This document shows, one piece after another, positions 1 to 10,678 of a DNA stretch of 53,013 nucleotides. Made by a program: the position numbers and the translations under genes. Under the pieces are notes generated by a model, which was not told the origin of the DNA, ran no database searches, and was given only the letters and a program-made list of their open reading frames with translations. This stretch comes from Porphyra umbilicalis (taxonomy: Eukaryota > Rhodophyta > Bangiophyceae > Bangiales > Bangiaceae), in the NCBI GenBank assembly GCA_002049455.2, contig KV919187.1:1-53013 (forward strand), given 5' to 3'. How positions within the stretch are numbered: position 1 is the stretch's first letter; the number at the start of each line of letters is the position of its first letter.

Positions 1-219
1 ATCAAGGGTGACCCCAATTTTCGTTGACAATCAAATGTGTTGAATACCTGCACCCACGACCACGTTTGGGGGGGTCCACACACCAGAATGTGTGTTCCGC
101 ATCGGGAAAAAAGGCCAATGTGCTCCGACCCCACTGGAACAGCACAGCGCGGGGGGGCGGCTGCGCGCTGTGCCGCTGCCCGTGGCGGCCGCGACGCGCG
201 CCGCGGCATCGGCGACGGC

Positions 220-250
<31 letters not shown>

Positions 251-659
251 GCAGCGGCGGCGGCGGCGGCCGACGGCCCGTCGGCGGGGTTGCCGCCACC
301 GGTCCGGTGGGAGTGGACGCCCTGCGGCTGCCCGCGATGGGGGCGCCCAGGGAGACCCCGCGCGCGTGCGGTCACTACATTTGGGTTGAGCGTGCTTGCA
401 GTGCGCTTGTTTGGTTTGTGCTGCTGTACAAGGGCGCCGTCGACGCGGGCGCCGACCCGACCCCGCCTCGACCAACTAACTATGCATGGTGAGGGCGGCG
501 GGCGCGCACCCCGCGGCGGGCGGCGCAGGGCCCGCGGGGCCCCGCGCGTCTGCCAACCCGGCGCGCGGCCGCCGCGGCGGCGACCGCCGCCGCGCGCCCA
601 TCTAACCCCCCGCCCGCCCCTCTGCTCTCCCCCGCCCTCGCCCCCCCCGCTGCCGCCCG
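1..659. other. GC-rich flank with GGC triplet tract
   Basis: No gene was recognised here. The stretch lies 3' of the minus-strand lipase. Around 210-270 there is a GGC/GCG trinucleotide tract, which reads as poly-Ala, poly-Gly or poly-Arg depending on frame. Reading frames are open on both strands, but their translations are low-complexity Arg/Ala/Pro and match no family I know. Confidence 0.5.
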
Positions 660-3301
660 CTACACCCGCGCGTCTGGCTCTGGGCCGGCCGGCGGCAGCG
701 GCGGCGGCGGCGGCGCCCCCCCCCCCCCCCTCCGGCGCCCCCCCCCCGCCCCCCGCTGCCGCAGCCGCACGCACTGGCGGAGGGAGGCGAGGTAGGCGTC
801 TTCGAGGTGTTGCGACAGGGAATCCCCAGACGTGACCGCCGTCCACAGCGCCTCCTCCGCAACGAGGAGGTGCTCCATGGCCGTCCACCGGAGGCCGACG
901 AGGTCGGCCGCCGCGGGGGGGGGGGGGGGGGGGGGGTAACCCCGTTGGCAGGGGAGGCGGGCTCCCCTGACGCTGTAGCCGTGGCGGCGGCCGCGGCCGC
1001 GGCGGCGGCGGGTCCCGCGGCGCCGTCGCCGCCCGCGCCGTCGCCATCCCCGCCGCCGCCGCCGTCGGCGGCCGCCACCGCCGCCACGGGGTCCCCCGCG
1101 CCCTCCACCCACAAATTCCCCGCCGCGTTGACGAGCACCGTGCGGCCGACGTGGCGGTAGCTGCCCGCCGGCGCGCGGGCCACAATGTCCACGTCATTGA
1201 CGACGCGAAAGGCGGCGGGCAGCAGCGCATTGACGGCCGCGCGAAAGGCCCCATTGCCGACCTTTGGTTGCCCAAACGAGACGAGGACGGCGCGCGACGC
1301 CGGGTGCCGCGCCCGCACGTCGGCGGCGGCGAGCGTCGCGAGCGCCCCGCCCAGCGAGTGGCCCGTGTAGTAGACCTCCCAGTCGCCCCCGAGGCCGCCG
1401 GTGAGCGCCGACAGCTCCGCGAGCAGCGGCTCCCGCACCGACGCGTAGCCGCGGAGGAAGCCAAAGTGCACGAGCGGCGGCTCCCGGGTGTCGGTGGGGG
1501 GGGGGGGGGGGGGGGGCTCGGGGGTGGCGCCCCCCGTGGGCGCGCCGGCACCACCCGCCTCTGGGGAGGCACCGTCCCCGCAGACGGCCGTGGCGGCAAT
1601 GTTGCCACCCGTCGCCGCATTGTCGGCCGCCGGCAGCTGCGGCGGCGGGTGCGCGCCAATGGCAGCGGCGGCGGCGGCGGCCGCCGCTTCCGCCGCCGCC
1701 ACCGCCGCCGCTTCCGCCGCGGCTGCAGCCGCCGCCGCCGCCCCCCCCGCCCCCCCGAGCTTGACCGCCGCCGTCCGCGCGGCGTCGACGACCGGCGCGG
1801 CGGCGGCGACGGCGGCGGCCGCCGGGTCCAACCCCCCCCCCCCCCCCCAAGTCGATGGCCCCCCCGGCGTCCACGGCACCTGCCACGCCATCGCGTCGGT
1901 GAGGAGGTCCTTAAACGACACCGTCTCGGTGCCGCGAAACGCGACGACGAGCAGCCGCCGACCGGCGTCGCGCCACACCCAACACTCCGTGTCCGTGTCG
2001 GTCGACTCGAGGAAGACGGCCTTTTCCAGGCGCGTGTGGCACAGCTTACCGTCGGCCGCCTCGGCCGCATCCATAATCTCCGTCGCGAGCGCCTTCCACG
2101 CGTCGCTCATCGAGACGGCGGCGACGTCCGCCTCGGCTTGCCGCCACGTCGGCGCCGCCGCCACGGGCGCGCCGTCGAGCGGCGCCGCCGCCACCGCCGC
2201 CGCGCCGGCGGCGCGCGCGCCCTGCCCCGAGGCGTCCGCGTCGCCCTCCGTGTCGATGGCGCCGTCGACGGTGGGCGCGTCGGCGCCGTCGGCCGCCGCT
2301 GCCACGGCGGCCGCAGCGTCGGCCGCGTCGGCGGCCTCGGCGGCGGCCTCTGCTTCCGCCTCGGCACTACCGCCGAGGGGGATGTAGCCGACATCAACGA
2401 CGAGGGCCATGCCCGACGACAAGTCGGCGGCGAGCGCCGCGTCGGCCGCCGCCGCGGCCGCCTCGCGGGAGCGCGCGTCGGCGGCACGCCGCGCCGCGGC
2501 GCGCTGCCGCCGCTCCACCGCCGCCGCGGCCGACGCTTCGCGGGTGGCACGAAAGGCGGCGGCGGCGGCGGCCGCCTCCCGGTACGCGCCCGCCCACAGG
2601 GACGCGGCCGCGTCGGGGGCGCCGCCAAAGCGGCCGCGCCGACGCTCCCCCGCGTCGGCGGCCGTCGGTCGCGCGTCCCCGTCGGGGGGGGGGGGGGCGC
2701 GCACGGCGCTACCTCTGCTGCGCGTGGGCGGCGGCACACCCGTGGCCGCCGCCGCAGGGGCGGCTGCAGGGGCGGCTGCAGGGGCGGCCGCAGACGCGCC
2801 GGGAGGGGCGGCCGCGGCGCCCGCAAGCGTGGCACCATCACTCTTGGCAGCGGCCGTCGCCGCCACCGCCGCGTCGCCGCACGCAGCGCCGGCTGGCGCG
2901 TGCGGCGGGTGCCCCCCAGCCTCTGCTGGGGGCACGTCTCCCCTGGCCGGCGGTCCCGCCACCGCCGCAAGCCCATCAGACGCGGCCAAGGGCTTGGTGC
3001 CCGCCCCCCCCCCCCGGCGGCGCCCTTCCCCCCCGGCGGCGCCTTGGCGCGGTGCAACCGAATCGGCACCGTCACGCGGAGGCGCACGCCGTCGGGCGCC
3101 GCCTCGGCCGTGACGCCGTCGGGGAGCCCCCCCCCCCCGCCGGTCGCGCCGCCGCGTCTGCGTCGACGAGCGCCAGCGGGAGGGCGGCCGAGCCGAGCGG
3201 CCGCCGCTCCAGCATCGCCGACCGCGACGAGTAGACGTCGACAATGGCCGGCGGCGACGGTGGCAGCGGCGGCGGCGGCGGCGGTGGGTGTGCGCCGCTG
3301 C

Positions 3302-3352
<51 letters not shown>

Positions 3353-5003
3353 CGGCCGACGGGGCAAAGAGGTAAAAGTCGTGGCGGTAGGCCGGGCGGT
3401 CGACAACGACGGCCGCGTAGCGGACTTTGAAAAAGAGGGCGCCGTCAAAGAGCGCGTGCGACCACGGCCGCTCCACGCGGTCGATCGCGACGCGGAACAT
3501 GCCGCGGGAGCGGCCGGCAATGATGGCGGTTGTGGGGTAGGCGAATTGCACGACGGGCGGGGGGTCCCCCCCCCCCCCCCCCCCCCCCCCCGCCCCCCCC
3601 GCCGCCCCCCGCGCCGCCGTCGGCCGCCGGGGGCGGCGGCGCTTCCGTCACGTCCCCACCGCCGCCGCGGCTCCCCCCCCCCCCGCCCCCCCCCCCCCCC
3701 CCCCCCCCGCTCCACCGTCCGCTCCATCCACAGCGACCCCGCCGGCGGCTCGGTGTACGACTCAAACGCGTAGGCGGCGAGCGCGAGGGCGGTGGCAAAC
3801 TCAAAGGGGGGTCCGGTGGCGAGCGCACCCCCCCCCCCCCCCCCCCCTGCACCACCCCCGCCGGGTCGTCGACGCCCATGGCCCGCATGGCGGCGAGGCG
3901 CGCCTCCCGCAGCAGCCGCTCGGGGGAGGCGACGGCGGCCAAGCCGCCGAGCTGCCCCGCCAACCCCGCGAGGGCGGCGGAGAGGGGGCCCCCGAGCCGC
4001 GCCGCCGCCGCCGCGGGCGCGCCCCCGCCCCGCCGGGGGGGGGGGGGGGGGGCGGGGGGGGGGGGGGGTCCCCGCCACCACCCCCGTCGCCGCCGTCGGG
4101 CGGCGGCGGCGCGCCGCCGGCCGCGCCCCCGTCGACGGCGGCGACGGGCGGCGGCGGGGGGGCGGGGGGGGGGGGGGGGGGGGGGCGCAGCTGAAACGCC
4201 GCCTCGGCGAGCAAGTCGGCAAACGATAACACGCCGTCGAGGGGGGGGGGGGGGCGGGCGGCAGCGCCAAGGGGGGGGCGCCGGCCGGGGGGGGGGGGGG
4301 GGGGCCGTCGCCCCGCCCCCCGCCCGCCCGCTGCCGCCGCCGCCCGCCGCGGCTGCGGCGTCGGCGCCGCCGCCACCCGCGGCAGCCGCGCCGCCCGCGC
4401 CGCCCGCGCCGCCGCCGCCCGACGTGGCCCCCCGCCGCCCCGCGTCGGCCGCCGCCGCCGCGTCCGCCGCCGCGGCGGCACCCGCGGCGGCACCGTCGGT
4501 GCGAGGCGGGCGGCGCGGCGGCGGCGCGGCGGCGACCGACGGCGCGGTCGGCGGGGGCGGCGGCGCGGCCGCCGGCGCCGCGCCGGACGCGCCGCGCGGC
4601 GCGTCGGCGGCAGCCGCCGTCGGCGCGCCGCCGCCGACGGCGCCGTCGGTGCTTGGGGGGGCAGCGTCGGGGGGGGGGGGGGGGTGTCTGCCGATGATGG
4701 TGGTGGTGGTGGGGGTGGTGGGGGTGGTGGGGGTGGCGGTGGCGGCCGCCGGCCGCCGCCGCCCCGCCAGGCCGGCCACCCAAAGCCGGCCACGGGCGCG
4801 CCCCGCCGCCGCGGGGCGGGGCGGCAGACGGCGAGGCGGGCGGGGGCGGCGGCGGCGGCGCCGCCGCCGCCGCGTCGGCCGCCGCCGCCGAGGAAGCTGC
4901 TGCTGCCGCTGCCGCTGCCGCCGCGCCGAGCGTGCCGCGCCGCGGCGACCGGCGGCGCCGCGACAAAGGCCGCGGCGGGCACCGCGGGGACGGGCGCGCG
5001 CAT
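660..5003 (-). CDS. Plastid-targeted C2-like plus class 3 lipase (frame broken at homopolymers)
   Basis: Probable lipid acyl-hydrolase of the class 3 (alpha/beta hydrolase) family. The ATG at 5003 starts MRAPVPAVPAAAFVAAPP, a plastid-type transit peptide. Pro/Ala/Gly low-complexity sequence follows. Next come FATALALAAYAFESY (about 3800-3750) and a C2-like stretch (about 3550-3150, FFKVRYAAVVV, VDVYSSRSAM). The catalytic domain spans about 2110-1150: FRGTE (about 1935, oxyanion region), GHSLGG (about 1346-1363, nucleophile Ser), a likely Asp in NDVDIV and a His in YRHVG. The C-terminus (DLVGLRWTAMEHLL) lies in another frame after the poly-G run at 915-936, and ends at TAG 660-662. The C2-plus-lipase order resembles plant chloroplast triglyceride-lipase-like proteins. 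At least four frame changes fall in C/G runs, so exact joins are unknown. Substrate is unknown. It is divergent from the Deg gene. Confidence 0.75.
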
Positions 5004-5854
5004 CGTGACGGCCCGCGCGGCGGCGGCGTCGAGGTGGAGGGGGGGGGACGGGGGGGGGGGAGACGCGGCGAGCCGAAGCGCGGCGGGCCGGCGCGGGCAC
5101 CGACGGCGGCGGCGGCGGCCGCCGCCACGGGCGCCGCCGTCGACGGCGGGGCGGGCGGCGGGGCGGGCGGCGGGGCGGGCGGCGCGCGGGGCGCGGGCCT
5201 CCCCCCCGCGCGACGGTGCCGCCGCGCGCCGCGCCACCGCGACACCGCGGCGCACGCGGGCAGTGGAACCTGGGCGTTCGAGCCACCCCATGGAAATCCA
5301 TGCCTGTCCAGTGGAAAAAGAGCGCCACGTGGACAAGAAAGAAAAAGGGCTTTCGGCCACCTCATGGCGCCCCATGGATGCGTGCGCGCATCTATTTGTT
5401 CCGCACTTGTCGTCCAGCACTTGAGGCTTGAATTTGGGCCGGGCCGCGAGTGCACTCGCCGCGCCCATGAATCGCGCGGTGCCGGCGGCACAGCCGCTTC
5501 CAGCCACCTGGCGCCCCGTCGCCACCACGAACGAACGTGGACGCGCCGTCTGCTTCCCGCCGCCGTGGACCCGGGCCGGTGTGTGGGGCTCTGCCGCCGC
5601 CGCCGCCCCGCTGGCCGACGTGTGCGCTGCCCGCCGCTGTTGCACAGCGTGGCCGTTGCGGGCCGTCGCGTTTTGACGGCGCGGATCCTGCTCGCGCCAC
5701 CCACCGGCGGACCCGACCCACCGTCGGCCGGTTTCCTCGTCCGCCCCGGCCGGGACGGCGGGCGGTCGGCCGCTTGCGGCGCCCGCCCGGTCGCTGCTGG
5801 TGCCGCGCTACCCGGCCGCCGCCGCCGCGGCGCCACCCCCCCCCCCTCATCGCC
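5004..5854. promoter_or_regulatory. Divergent intergenic region, lipase (-) / Deg protease (+)
   Basis: This is 851 bases between two divergent plastid-protein genes, so it should hold both promoters and 5' UTRs. A less GC-rich patch with A/G-rich runs lies at about 5290-5420 and contains short inverted CATGGA/TCCATG arms near 5288-5301. I saw no TATA box that I would defend. Confidence 0.4.
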
Positions 5855-8178
5855 ATGGCGACACCGTCGGCATTCCTCCCCTTGTCCCCGCTGGCCGTGC
5901 CGTCGGACCGGCGGGCGGTCGCCGCCCGCTCCGGCGCGGGCGCCGGCGTGTGGGCCCCGTCGGCCCCCCGGCGGGCTGCGCTGTCGGCAACGGCGGGGGG
6001 TGGGGGCGGCAGGGAGCCCCGTCGAAGTGACGCTGCGCTGGCCGCTGCAATGGCGCTGCTCGTCGGCCTCGTCCTGCCGTCGCCCGTCCGCCGCGGCGGG
6101 CCCGCCGTCGGCCCAAGCGGGGGGGTGGCGGCGGCGACCAAGGAGGGTGCCGAGGCGGCGGGGGGGCCCGGCGGCGTGCCGGTCGTGATGGTCAAGGGGA
6201 CCCAACGCAAGGGAGTACGTGTGGCACTGGTCGCGCTGTCTGGATGCTCCTCCCGGTCTGGCACGCCCGTCGCACGCCGCGGTGGTCCGTGAGAAAGGGG
6301 GGTCGGCCGCCGGTGGGCAGCGCAGCTTTGGCTCGCTCCCTTTGCCGGCATTGTCGTGGGTTGGCGTGTGAGAGACGGCTTGGTACTAACCTTGCGTTTG
6401 CTTGTTTGGCATGGCATTGCTTGGCGGATTGCTTCCGTTCCTGGGCCATGCGGCTCTTGCAAACACCCTCGCTCTGCAGTTCTTTGAAAAGCTGCAGCCT
6501 GGCAGCGCAGGTTTCAGCCCTACACAAGAGGATGAGGTTACCACTGGGGTGTTGGTCCCCGGCAAGACCGGCATCCCGGGCGCCGTTGCTCCCGCTGAGC
6601 GGTTGCCCAAGGCGCGCACGTCCGCCTCCTTTGTGACGGCGGCCGTCCAGACGGTCGGCCCCGCTGTTGTGCGCATCGACACGGAGCACACGGTGGAGGC
6701 CAACGAGGGCCTGTTGCCCCTCCTCGAAGACCCCATGTTCAAAAAGTTTTTCGAACACGAGCTGCGCAAGGGCGCGCGCGAGCCGCCCGTGCTGCAGCGC
6801 GGGCAGGGCTCGGGCTTCATCGTCTCGGCCGAGGGCCTCCTCATCACCAACGCGCACGTCGTCAAGGGCGCCCACAAGGTGACCGTCACCCTCACGGATG
6901 GGCGGTCCTACACGGCGACGGTCAAGGGCACGGATGATCTGCTCGACTTGGCGGTGCTCAAGATTGAGAACAAGGGGAAGAACCTGCCCGTCGCGCCGCT
7001 CGGTGTGTCGTCGGAGCTGCAGGTGGGGGATTGGGTCATTGCGGTCGGCAACCCGGTGGGGCTCGACAACACGGTCACGCTGGGGATTGTGTCGTCCCTC
7101 AACCGGTCGTCGGCGGAGATTGGGATTCCGGAGAAGCGGTTGAACTTTATCCAGACGGACGCCGCCATCAACGTACGTGCCGCTGCTTGCGTGTTTTTTC
7201 GAACTCGTGTGCAGCAAGGCGGTTGTGCCCAGTGAAGCTTGTGTTGGCGCGGGACCTTTGACTGACTTGTGTGACTCGTTTGCTACGATTGGTCTTGTGT
7301 GTGCTTGTTCGCCCCTGACTCCGGCCGCACGTCCCATCTTTCGCTGGTTTGCTCGCTGTGGTGTGTAGCCCGGCAATGTACGTTTCGATGCCGTAAGGGC
7401 TTTTCGACTTCTATGATTCGTTCATGCTGGCGTTGCATGGACGCGTGTCGACAGACGGCTCGATACGTGCGCACCGCGCAGATCTACTGACTTGCTTGTG
7501 TGCTTGTATACTTGACTGAGCTCTCTGTTTTGCTGCTCTGACACCGTACATAACTCGTGTGCGTGCTGTTGCTGGGCGCAGTCTGGTGGGCCGCTCGTGA
7601 ACGAGTTTGGTGAGGTCGTCGGCATCAATACGGCCATCCGCGCCAACGCGGAGGGCATCGGTTTTGCTATCCCCATCGACCGGGCGGCAAGCATCTCGGC
7701 CGCGCTCGCGGCGGGCCAAAAGATTCAGCACGCGTACGTGGGCATCCAGATGACGACGCTGACGCCCGAGTTTGCCAAACTCAACAACGAGGACCCTAAC
7801 TCCCCGTCGGTCATCCCAGAGGTGGACGGCGCGGTCGTTGTGCGGGTGGTGCCCAAGAGCCCCGCCGCCACAGCGGGCATTCGCCGCTTTGACGTCATCC
7901 AGTCGATTGACGGGTCGTCGGTCAAGTCGGCCAAGGACGTGCTGGCGTACGTCGAGTCGACCAAGGTCGGCCAGGTGGTGGACGTGACGGTCCTGCGCGG
8001 CGGGGACAAGGCGATGAAGATTGCCATCAAGACGGGGGACCTGGCGGCGGTGACGCCGGCCGGGGATAACCGCCCGTCGCCCTTCCCGGGCGGCGGTGGG
8101 GGCGGCGGGGGGCGGCGGGAGCGGCTGCTGATCCCAATACCGCTTCCGAATGGCGGGGGGGATGGGGACGGCCCTTGA
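5855..8178 (+). CDS. Deg/HtrA-type serine protease, thylakoid lumen (4 exons, one of 9 nt)
   Basis: ATP-independent serine protease of the Deg/HhoA type, likely acting in thylakoid-lumen protein quality control. Exons: 5855-6214, 6480-7172, 7369-7377, 7582-8178; every junction is phase 0 and the product is 552 aa. Exon 1 encodes a transit peptide (MATPSAFLPLSPLA) and then RRSDAALAAAMALLVGLVLP (56-75), a twin-Arg-like lumen-transfer segment. The trypsin-like domain has catalytic His246 (TNAHVV), Asp276 (LLDLAVL) and Ser355 (GNSGGPL). One PDZ domain follows (about 391-490), then a Gly-rich tail. The family motif AINPGNSGGPL is complete only if the 9-nt exon is included. A single PDZ fits Deg1/Deg8 or cyanobacterial HhoA. 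The tail lies in a G-rich tract, so its end is less certain. Confidence 0.92.
6215..6479 (+). other. Deg intron 1 with TACTAAC branch point
   Basis: Phase-0 intron starting GTACGTGT and ending CTCTGCAG. A perfect TACTAAC branch-point motif lies at 6384-6390, and the first AG after it is the acceptor at 6478-6479, 89 bases downstream. The last part of the intron is open and in frame with exon 2, and from ATG 6411 encodes a signal-like segment (see findings). Confidence 0.8.
7173..7368 (+). other. Deg intron 2 (196 nt)
   Basis: Phase-0 intron between AIN and the 9-nt exon. It starts GTACGTGCC and ends GTGTGTAG. Its sequence is T-rich compared with the flanking exons. Confidence 0.85.
7369..7377 (+). 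other. 9-nt microexon encoding Pro-Gly-Asn of the Deg active site
   Basis: The sequence CCCGGCAAT is preceded by AG and followed by GTACGTTT. It encodes exactly P-G-N, the residues missing between AIN (end of the previous exon) and SGGPL (start of the next) in the conserved DegP/HtrA motif. Phase is 0 on both sides. Skipping it would keep the frame but remove the oxyanion-hole region next to the nucleophile Ser. Confidence 0.9.
7378..7581 (+). other. Deg intron 3 (204 nt)
   Basis: Phase-0 intron starting GTACGTTTC and ending GGGCGCAG. The following exon opens with TCTGGTGGGCCG (SGGP). Confidence 0.85.
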
Positions 8179-8798
8179 CGGGCGTGTCGAGTGTCTTGCA
8201 TGGAGGGTAGGGCTCTTGCTCTTGCTTGTTTGACTTTATCTAGGGGTAGGTTTCACTCGTTTTTCTCAGTTGACGCCGGAGTGCGCGTGCTGGGGTCTAG
8301 AGCATTCTCAACATGTAGCATTATGCCCCCTCTTTTGCAGCTCTTTGACCACGGGCGCGTGCGGCGATAACGCCGCACCGCGGGCCATCATCACCGTGCG
8401 GTCGTCGTCTGCCAGCATTGATGTGGAGGTTGGCGTGCAACCGACCTGAGCGCACGCTGGGCAGCTCTCACCCCACGGGCAGTCGCACCCACAGCACGTC
8501 CGTCCTACGTGTCATCCACATCAAGATTTTCTACGACCGCAGCCTGGCAAGGCCGCCTCCCCCATCTCCGTCCCCCATACCCACTACTGTCGCCTCAAGC
8601 ACTACACATATACACGGTTGGGGGAAGCCCCCCGCTGGCCCCGCCACCTACGCACAGGCGGGAAACCAGCGCGGCCACGCCCAACCTCTCGAGACCCAGT
8701 CCACGCCACCCCAGTGTCCCCCGGTGCCCCCCCACACCGACCCCCCCCCCCCCGCTCCCCCGCGCCCCCCAACGAGTGGCGGCACGCCCCCCCCCCCC
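8179..8798. other. Convergent 3' intergenic region
   Basis: Lies between the Deg gene (+) and the alpha/beta hydrolase (-) and should hold both 3' UTRs. The first 200 bases are T-rich. From about 8700 it becomes C-rich with poly-C runs. No gene seen. Confidence 0.5.
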
Positions 8799-9549
8799 CT
8801 ACCCGCCCCGCGCGCGCATCCACGCGACCATGTCGGCGAGGACGCGCTCCCCCCCCCGCCCCGTCACGAGGTCGTGCCCCCCCGACGCGTACACCCGCAG
8901 CGTCACGTCCGCCGAGCCGACCGCCGCGGCAAAGGCGCGGGAGCCGTCCACGCGCGTCACGGGGTCGGGCGCCGCGTGGCCAATCCACAGCGGCGCCGTG
9001 TAGGTCGGCGCGCCCGCCATGAGCGCGTCGCAGGAGCGGAGGATGGAGTAGCCGGTGCGCGCCTTGACGGGCAACCGCAGTTGGAGGCGGGGGAAGCGGG
9101 CGCGCAGGGGGCGCCGGCGGGCGGGCGCCGCCGCCGCAGCGCCCGTCGCCGCGCCCGTCGCCGTCGACGCAACGGCAGAGGCGGCCGTGCCGCTGGCGGG
9201 GCGGTGGAAAAAGGGGGCCGCCAGGGGGTGGGGGCCCCCGCGGCGGGCCGCCGATGGCGCCACGGCGGCGGCGGCGGCGCCGCCGCCGCCGCCGCGGCGG
9301 CCGCCCGCAGGGGCCACGCCCGCCGCCCGTCGCGGCGGCGGCGCCGCCCCGCCCTCCCCCTGCGGCGGGCGCCACTTTAGCTTTTGCACCGGCGCCAGCG
9401 GCGCAAACGTGGCGAGCAGCGGCGCGGCGGCGCGGAGCCACGGCTTGGTGTGCACCGCCACCGCCGGGGCGGTCAGCAGCACCCCGTCCCAAACTGGCGC
9501 GCCGGCGCCGTCGCCCGCCGCGCGGAGGGGCACCGTCGCCGGCACCGCC

Positions 9550-9599
<50 letters not shown>

Positions 9600-9823
9600 G
9601 CCGCCGCCATGCGACGTGTGCACCGCAACGGCGCCGCCGAGGCTGTGGCCGAGGAGGAATTTGGGGAGCGGCCGCACCGCCGGCGCGCCGCGGCGGCGGC
9701 GGGGGCCGGCACACGGGCCGGCGGCGCCCCCCCCCCCCCCGCGTCGGCGGCGCGGGGCGCCGCCCACGGGGTGGTCAGGCGGCGCCACCCCCCCCGCGGG
9801 CGGCGGGGGCGGGCACCCCCCAC

Positions 9824-9855
<32 letters not shown>

Positions 9856-10295
9856 CTCGAGGGCGTCGAGGCGCCCCGCGGTGGCGGCAACGACCGTGCG
9901 CACGTCGCCGACGAGCTGCTCGACGCCGTCGACGTAGCCGCGCACGCCCTCGGACCGCCCGTGCCCGTGCCAATCGTGCGCAATGACGCCATAGCCAGAC
10001 GCGACGAGCCCCGCCGCCACCCCCGCCCACACCCCCGAGTGGTCATTGAGGCCGTGCACGAGGTACACGAGGCCGCGGAGGCGCCGCGGGGGGCCGTGCG
10101 GCAACCACCGCTGCACAAACAGCCGCTGCCCGCGCCCGTTGGTCACGTACCACGCGCGGTGGCGGGCGACCGCGTCGGCGCCGGCGCCAATCGCGTCGGG
10201 GCCCGCGTCGACAACGACGCCGCGCCCGCCGCGGCCGCCGCCGCCGATACCCCACCCGAGGCGGGGGGGAGGCCGGCCATGGACAGGTCACCGCT

Positions 10296-10331
<36 letters not shown>

Positions 10332-10678
10332 GCTGCCGCCGCCACCACGGGCGCCGCCCACACCGCCGCCGCCGCCGCGCGCGTGGGGCGCCAACACGGG
10401 ACACGCCGCCGCGTCGCGGCGGGCGGCCAACCCCCCCCCTCCTCCTCCCCCCCCTCCTCCCCCTCGGCGGCACGGGCGCCCGGCGGCGGCGGCCCGCGCG
10501 GGCGGCGGCGGGTGCGCCCCCCCCCCGCGACCAAGCCGCTGTGGAGGGCGGCGGCCCAGGCGGCGCGCACCCCCGCCACCGACGGGACGAGCGGCGGCAG
10601 GTGCGGCGACGGGCGGAGCGGCCACCGGCGGGAGCGGCTGGGGGTGCTCGCCCACAGGCCCGTGAGGACCGTCTCCAT
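8799..10678 (-). CDS. Monoacylglycerol-lipase-like alpha/beta hydrolase (frame broken)
   Basis: Serine hydrolase of the monoglyceride lipase/lysophospholipase group. The N-terminal half (RLFVQRWLPHG, VYLVHGLNDHSGVW, VIAHDWHGHGRSEG, about 10140-9970) and the C-terminal half (from KFLLGHSLGGAVAV at about 9660 down to the stop at 8799) lie in different frames. They join across a GGC/poly-C region at about 9850-9720. Expected catalytic residues are visible: Ser in GHSLGG, Asp in APDPVTRVDGS (about 8950) and His in SGGHDLV (about 8875). HG and HGRSEG are typical of the family. I chose ATG 10678 (METVLTGLWASTP) as the start; this needs another frame change in a low-complexity stretch near 10270, so the N-terminus is uncertain. 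A long Ala/Gly/Pro insertion sits between the Ser and Asp segments. Confidence 0.78.

Noticed and set aside
24..835. Ala-rich plus-strand ORFs at the left edge
   Set aside because: They are translations of a GGC triplet tract with no domain; the antisense lipase C-terminus explains the only constrained part.
602..6205. A single 1,867-codon minus-strand open frame as one gene
   Set aside because: Only parts of it carry lipase sequence. The rest is low-complexity Arg/Pro/Ala, and other essential lipase segments lie in two other frames. Long open frames are expected at this GC content.
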